Shown here: positions 14,378-17,650 of the stretch, one piece after another | Layout of the letters: each line of letters opens with the position of its first letter | Position numbering within the stretch: position 1 is the first letter of the stretch | NCBI GenBank assembly: GCA_946531785.1 | Contig: CAMNAT010000012.1 | Coordinates: forward strand, 1-17,650 | Source: an uncultured Oscillospiraceae bacterium | Lineage (GTDB): Bacteria > Bacillota > Clostridia > UBA1381 | Reading direction: 5' to 3' | DNA length: 17,650 bases | Made by a program: the position numbers and the translations under genes | Notes under the pieces: model-generated | The model's input: the letters and a program-made list of their open reading frames with translations, nothing else | The model's database searches: none | What the model was told of the DNA's origin: nothing

Positions 14378-15481
14378 TTACCAATACGGGTTCCAATCTT
14401 TATTTTTCATACGCATAAGCGCCTCAAGATAGAAGTAGTCGCCCCATGAGGTACATTCCGGCTCATGTCCGTGCTTTCTGCTGTACATACCGTCCTTGAG
14501 GATACCGTTGCTCTCAGGAAACGACTTCGTTGTATACTTCTCCGAAAGGCTCGTCATCATATTTTGCGCAGCATCTGAAAACACAGAGTTTTCATGATAT
14601 TTGCTCATTTCGAGTATGCCGCATACCGCTATTGCCGCTGCTGATGTATCTCGCGGCTCACCGCTGCCGTCCCCGAAAATCAGATCCCAATACGGCACAA
14701 AGTCCACCGGAAGATGGTCGATAAAATATTCTGTAACTCTTGTATAAAGAGGAAGAATTGCCTCATCTCGCGTATAGCGGTAGCAAAGCGCAAGACCGTA
14801 TACCGCCCACGCTTGCCCTCGTGCCCAGCAGCTGTCATCAGAAAAGCCCTGGTGTGTTTCGCCCCTTAACGGCTTATTTGTTACCGGGTCAAAAAAGAAT
14901 GTATGGTAAGATGACGCATCATGGCGTATAATATTATCTATTGATGTTTTCATGTGATTATATGCTGCGTTATAATATTTACTGTCACCTGTTGTTTCGC
15001 TCGCCCAGAACAGAAGCGGGATATTAAGCATACAGTCAACAATAAACCTGTAGCTCTCCGGATCATCCATCGCGCCCCACGCTTGAATAAATCTACCCTT
15101 AGGCTGATAACGCCTGAGCAGCCACTCCGCTGCCTCTATGCCATCAAGCCGAGCCTGCTCATCACCTGTTATTTTATAATCGGCTACGCTTGAGAGGCTG
15201 AACAGAAAGCCCATGTCATGATGCTCCAGCTCCACCCTATCCTGAAGCCGCTTATGGAACAGTGCGCTATGGTGTTTTGCTGATCTGTAGAATTTCTTAT
15301 CTTCCGTTAGCTCGTAAAGCAACCATAGAATCCCTTCGTAAAAGCCGGTAGTCCATGATACATTTTCAAATTTTCCAAACACAAGATTTTCACTCTGCTC
15401 AGTCGGAAAACAGTCATAAAAATCATCCAGGCTTTTTTTTACAACATCATATGCATATAAAATTGCCTTATCCGTATTCAT
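14378..15481 (-). CDS. GH88 unsaturated glucuronyl hydrolase
   Basis: Removes the 4,5-unsaturated glucuronate that polysaccharide lyases leave on the non-reducing end of oligosaccharides, acting by hydration of the double bond. The 367-residue (alpha/alpha)6 protein lacks a signal peptide and shows WTTGFYEGILWLLYE (43-57), HHDMGFLF (Asp89), RFIVDCMLNIPLLFWA (Asp149, the catalytic acid position in the Bacillus enzyme), HQGFSDDSCWARGQAWAVYG (210-229) and RDTSAAAIAVCGILE. Start choice: the frame also allows a TTG at 15484, but AAAAGGAG (15489-15496) lies 7 nt from the ATG at 15481 and only 4 nt from the TTG, so ATG is chosen. The gene is first after a terminator and leads the run to GH38. No lyase gene is in the window; one must be supplied elsewhere for this enzyme to have substrate. 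The unsaturated uronide could also derive from gellan or glycosaminoglycans. Confidence 0.92.
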   Translation of the reverse strand: MNTDKAILYAYDVVKKSLDDFYDCFPTEQSENLVFGKFENVSWTTGFYEGILWLLYELTEDKKFYRSAKHHSALFHKRLQDRVELEHHDMGFLFSLSSVADYKITGDEQARLDGIEAAEWLLRRYQPKGRFIQAWGAMDDPESYRFIVDCMLNIPLLFWASETTGDSKYYNAAYNHMKTSIDNIIRHDASSYHTFFFDPVTNKPLRGETHQGFSDDSCWARGQAWAVYGLALCYRYTRDEAILPLYTRVTEYFIDHLPVDFVPYWDLIFGDGSGEPRDTSAAAIAVCGILEMSKYHENSVFSDAAQNMMTSLSEKYTTKSFPESNGILKDGMYSRKHGHEPECTSWGDYFYLEALMRMKNKDWNPYW

Positions 15482-15512
15482 CAAATCGCTCCTTTTGCTG
15501 TTATTTCCAGAT

Positions 15513-15540
15513 AAAAAGGGCTACTTATTCAGCCCTTTTT
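15513..15540 (-). terminator. Intrinsic terminator overlapping the end of the upstream CDS
   Basis: AAAAAGGGCT (15531-15540 on the minus strand) pairs perfectly with AGCCCTTTTT (15513-15522) around an 8-nt loop that contains the TAA stop. The 5' arm encodes the last residues, Lys-Arg-Ala, of the upstream protein. The stem is 10 bp with a terminal T run, a good rho-independent terminator. It ends only 31 nt before the GH88 ATG, leaving no room for a full promoter in between. Confidence 0.85.
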
Positions 15541-17650
15541 ATAACTATTAATTGTCTTTGCTTTCCACCCTCTGTGTGAAGAATGATTTTTGAAGCAGCA
15601 TCACCGGCACCCTGCTCAGCAAGCAGCTCATCCTCTTTGGGAACATAGATCTTTTCTGTACGCTCATCTATACATAGCACATTATAACCCGAAAAATCAG
15701 CAATTTCAGTTTTTTCAATCTGCCCCAGTGCGGTGTCAACCTTTGTTTTAAGAACAAGGTTTGTGCCGCTCTTGTACATAAGCGTGCCGTATACAAGCCT
15801 GTAGGTTGCGCCGTAATTGTAGCTGCCTATAGCATTGTAAACATGCGGCGTATTATGACCGTTACTTGAATATTTTCCGTCGGATACAGCAAGCAGTGTT
15901 TTATTTAATGTAGACGGATCCACTGATGTTCCGAATTCATTTCCGGTCTTTACATAATCGGGATCGTCCTCATCCTTCAAAGAGAATACCTTTACATAGT
16001 CAATAAGCTTTCCCGAATTATTTGTAACATATCTTATTATATCACCGTGCTTTACCTCTGAGGCTATCTTTGAACCGTCCGGGCCGTTATAATAACGGGT
16101 GAGATATACATCATCTGCAAGATCAACCTGAATCTCAGCATTTCCCTGCCATCCAATAATACGCTTAACATTATCGCCTTCATCATCAACCGCTTCAATC
16201 ACCTTATCAACAACTGTGAGCGGCACCTTTTTATCAATTTCAGGCGCGACATCACTCGTGTAATAAACAATGATACCGGCAGTTCTTGCTTCATTGACAT
16301 TATATGCCTCAATCCGGTTTTCTATTGTATATTGTGTGCCCGTTTTAGGATAGTAATTCCAATCGTCAAAATATGCGAGATTCGTCTTTATATACTGCTT
16401 CTCATCTGTAATATCAGACGGCTCATTCGATACCGGCACAACAAATACTTTTGTAGAAGAATTTATGGCTACATTATTGCTGTTATCATTATTAAATGCG
16501 AGTGTGTTTCTAAGGTACATTCCGCCAGGTCTTAGTGATGTGGATGAATCACGATTCGAAAAATCATTATACATTGTCATTGTATTATCATGGAAAACAT
16601 CGTTCTTCTCAGGATTTTCTTTTTCTCCATGATAAGGTGTATCAATGTATGTGATCTCACCGGCCTCATTCTGCTTATACATAACAGGAACCCGAATATA
16701 AACCACACTGTCATTATAGTGATTCATGCTAACAAATGATGAATCTATCTCTCTGAGCGTTGTATCCTGGTAGTTTGCAGCAGTTCTCATGCAGGCAAGC
16801 ATAGCCGTTGCTGAGCTGCATACCTCGCCATCTATTTTAGCCTTGCGCTTGATCTTGAAATTCCCCATATCGCCGGTATACGGAAACAGCTTTACACCTG
16901 CCGACTCTTCATCGGTATCAGTATCCGTCCACGCTTTGATGAGAAATCCGTATTTGATCTCATCCTCCTTGTTGAGGTCATAGCCGGCAATTCTTCCGCG
17001 GTAATCAAGATATACTGTATATTTATTATTGCTTCTTATAGCCTTACTGCCCTTGTAGTATTTGAAGTTCGTAGAATATGTATATGTTCTGTCACTAAAA
17101 TCAACAGTTGAATCATAATAAGTGTCACCGGACCTAACGCTGCTTACCATTCCGCTATACATAAGGTTACTGACAATAATCTTCATTTTGCCCGTCTCAA
17201 CATCCTTTGCAACTGACAAAACCGAGTCCTTTGTAATGTAATAAGACTCAACCGGATTACCTATACGGTCTGTCATTTCAAGGTTATTGCTGTCAAAGTC
17301 CACCTTTAATGAGCCGTTTTCGGTGTCATTATACAAGCCATAAATCATGTCACTTGACTCAGCAACACGCTTTACAACCATAATGTCATATTTATATACA
17401 AACACAACATCATACTGTCCGTCATTATCATTATCTATAAGCTTGATATAGTCACAGTTTTCAAAATCCTCTCCTGAAACTGACTTAGGAGCAAACCCAT
17501 TTAGTACCTCTTTTGCCTTTGAGGATAAAGCAACCTTCTTTCTTTTATTATCTCCCGAATAATACGTTATTCTGTTGTTTTCATAGCTGTCTATTTCATG
17601 CCCCTCAATAGTCATAACTTTATTTGTGCTGTGATATGTTATATACACAA
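15525..17650 (-). CDS. Large hypothetical, probably extracellular protein (N-terminus beyond window)
   Basis: The frame is open from the window edge to the TAA at 15525-15527, at least 708 residues. A GTG near the edge is in frame but is most likely an internal Val codon, so the true start lies outside. I do not recognise the family. What can be seen: a polar, Asp/Asn/Tyr/Ser-rich, beta-strand-rich sequence typical of exported clostridial proteins; an LIDNDNDGQYDVV segment (DxDxDG-type calcium-binding loop, near residue 92); and many short strands with no catalytic signature. Clostridial proteins with S-layer homology repeats often contain similar blocks, but no SLH motif is visible in this part. 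Its own terminator separates it from the glycoside hydrolase run, so it may be functionally unrelated or a surface partner of the same system. Confidence 0.75.
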   Translation of the reverse strand, partial: VYITYHSTNKVMTIEGHEIDSYENNRITYYSGDNKRKKVALSSKAKEVLNGFAPKSVSGEDFENCDYIKLIDNDNDGQYDVVFVYKYDIMVVKRVAESSDMIYGLYNDTENGSLKVDFDSNNLEMTDRIGNPVESYYITKDSVLSVAKDVETGKMKIIVSNLMYSGMVSSVRSGDTYYDSTVDFSDRTYTYSTNFKYYKGSKAIRSNNKYTVYLDYRGRIAGYDLNKEDEIKYGFLIKAWTDTDTDEESAGVKLFPYTGDMGNFKIKRKAKIDGEVCSSATAMLACMRTAANYQDTTLREIDSSFVSMNHYNDSVVYIRVPVMYKQNEAGEITYIDTPYHGEKENPEKNDVFHDNTMTMYNDFSNRDSSTSLRPGGMYLRNTLAFNNDNSNNVAINSSTKVFVVPVSNEPSDITDEKQYIKTNLAYFDDWNYYPKTGTQYTIENRIEAYNVNEARTAGIIVYYTSDVAPEIDKKVPLTVVDKVIEAVDDEGDNVKRIIGWQGNAEIQVDLADDVYLTRYYNGPDGSKIASEVKHGDIIRYVTNNSGKLIDYVKVFSLKDEDDPDYVKTGNEFGTSVDPSTLNKTLLAVSDGKYSSNGHNTPHVYNAIGSYNYGATYRLVYGTLMYKSGTNLVLKTKVDTALGQIEKTEIADFSGYNVLCIDERTEKIYVPKEDELLAEQGAGDAASKIILHTEGGKQRQLIVIKRAE

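Noticed and set aside
15482..15484. TTG at 15484 as the start of the GH88 gene
   Set aside because: It gains one residue only, uses a rare start codon and sits 4 nt from the GGAG core, whereas the adjacent ATG has 7-nt spacing.
17646..17648. GTG at the window edge as the true start of the right-hand protein
   Set aside because: The frame remains open to the edge, no ribosome binding site or signal peptide precedes or follows it, and the sequence begins in mid-domain style.

Overview
The window reads as an AT-leaning genome of a Gram-positive anaerobe of the Clostridia, probably a gut or rumen Oscillospirales/Ruminococcaceae relative. The reasons are AGGAG-type ribosome binding sites, compact intrinsic terminators, a Pro-Thr-linked multimodular secreted glycanase, and a GH94 protein that closely resembles clostridial cellobiose phosphorylase. 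This placement is inference; no rRNA or other marker gene is present. Every gene I can support lies on the minus strand, so transcription runs from high to low coordinates.

Layout in transcription order: (1) 17650-15525, the C-terminal part of a large, probably extracellular protein of unknown function, closed by an intrinsic terminator that begins inside its last codons. (2) 15481-6357, a tight run of five genes: GH88 unsaturated glucuronyl hydrolase, DUF2264 protein, GH94 cellobiose phosphorylase, HAD-family phosphatase/mutase and GH38 alpha-mannosidase. Gaps are 15, 56, -1 and 1 nt. (3) A 210-nt intergenic region with a candidate promoter and a 14-bp inverted repeat. (4) 6146-1, a large secreted GH5 endoglycanase, a GH125 alpha-mannosidase and the N-terminal 234 residues of class I mannose-6-phosphate isomerase.

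Taken together the genes fit stepwise breakdown of a beta-1,4-glucan that carries mannose and glucuronic acid side chains, which is the chemistry of xanthan. The GH5 enzyme would cut the backbone outside the cell. A polysaccharide lyase, not in this window, would leave an unsaturated glucuronate for GH88 to remove. An alpha-mannosidase would then remove the inner mannose. GH94 would phosphorolyse the freed cellobiose, and ManA would send mannose-6-phosphate to fructose-6-phosphate. From memory, the described human-gut Ruminococcaceae UCG13 xanthan pathway uses the same set: a GH5 with three binding modules, PL8, GH88, GH38 and GH94. This window is therefore probably that locus or a close relative.

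The least explained parts are a GH38 protein with Phe where the catalytic nucleophile Asp should be, the DUF2264 protein inside the operon, the HAD protein with an unrecognised N-terminal extension coupled to GH94, and hairpins just upstream of the GH88 and GH5 genes.
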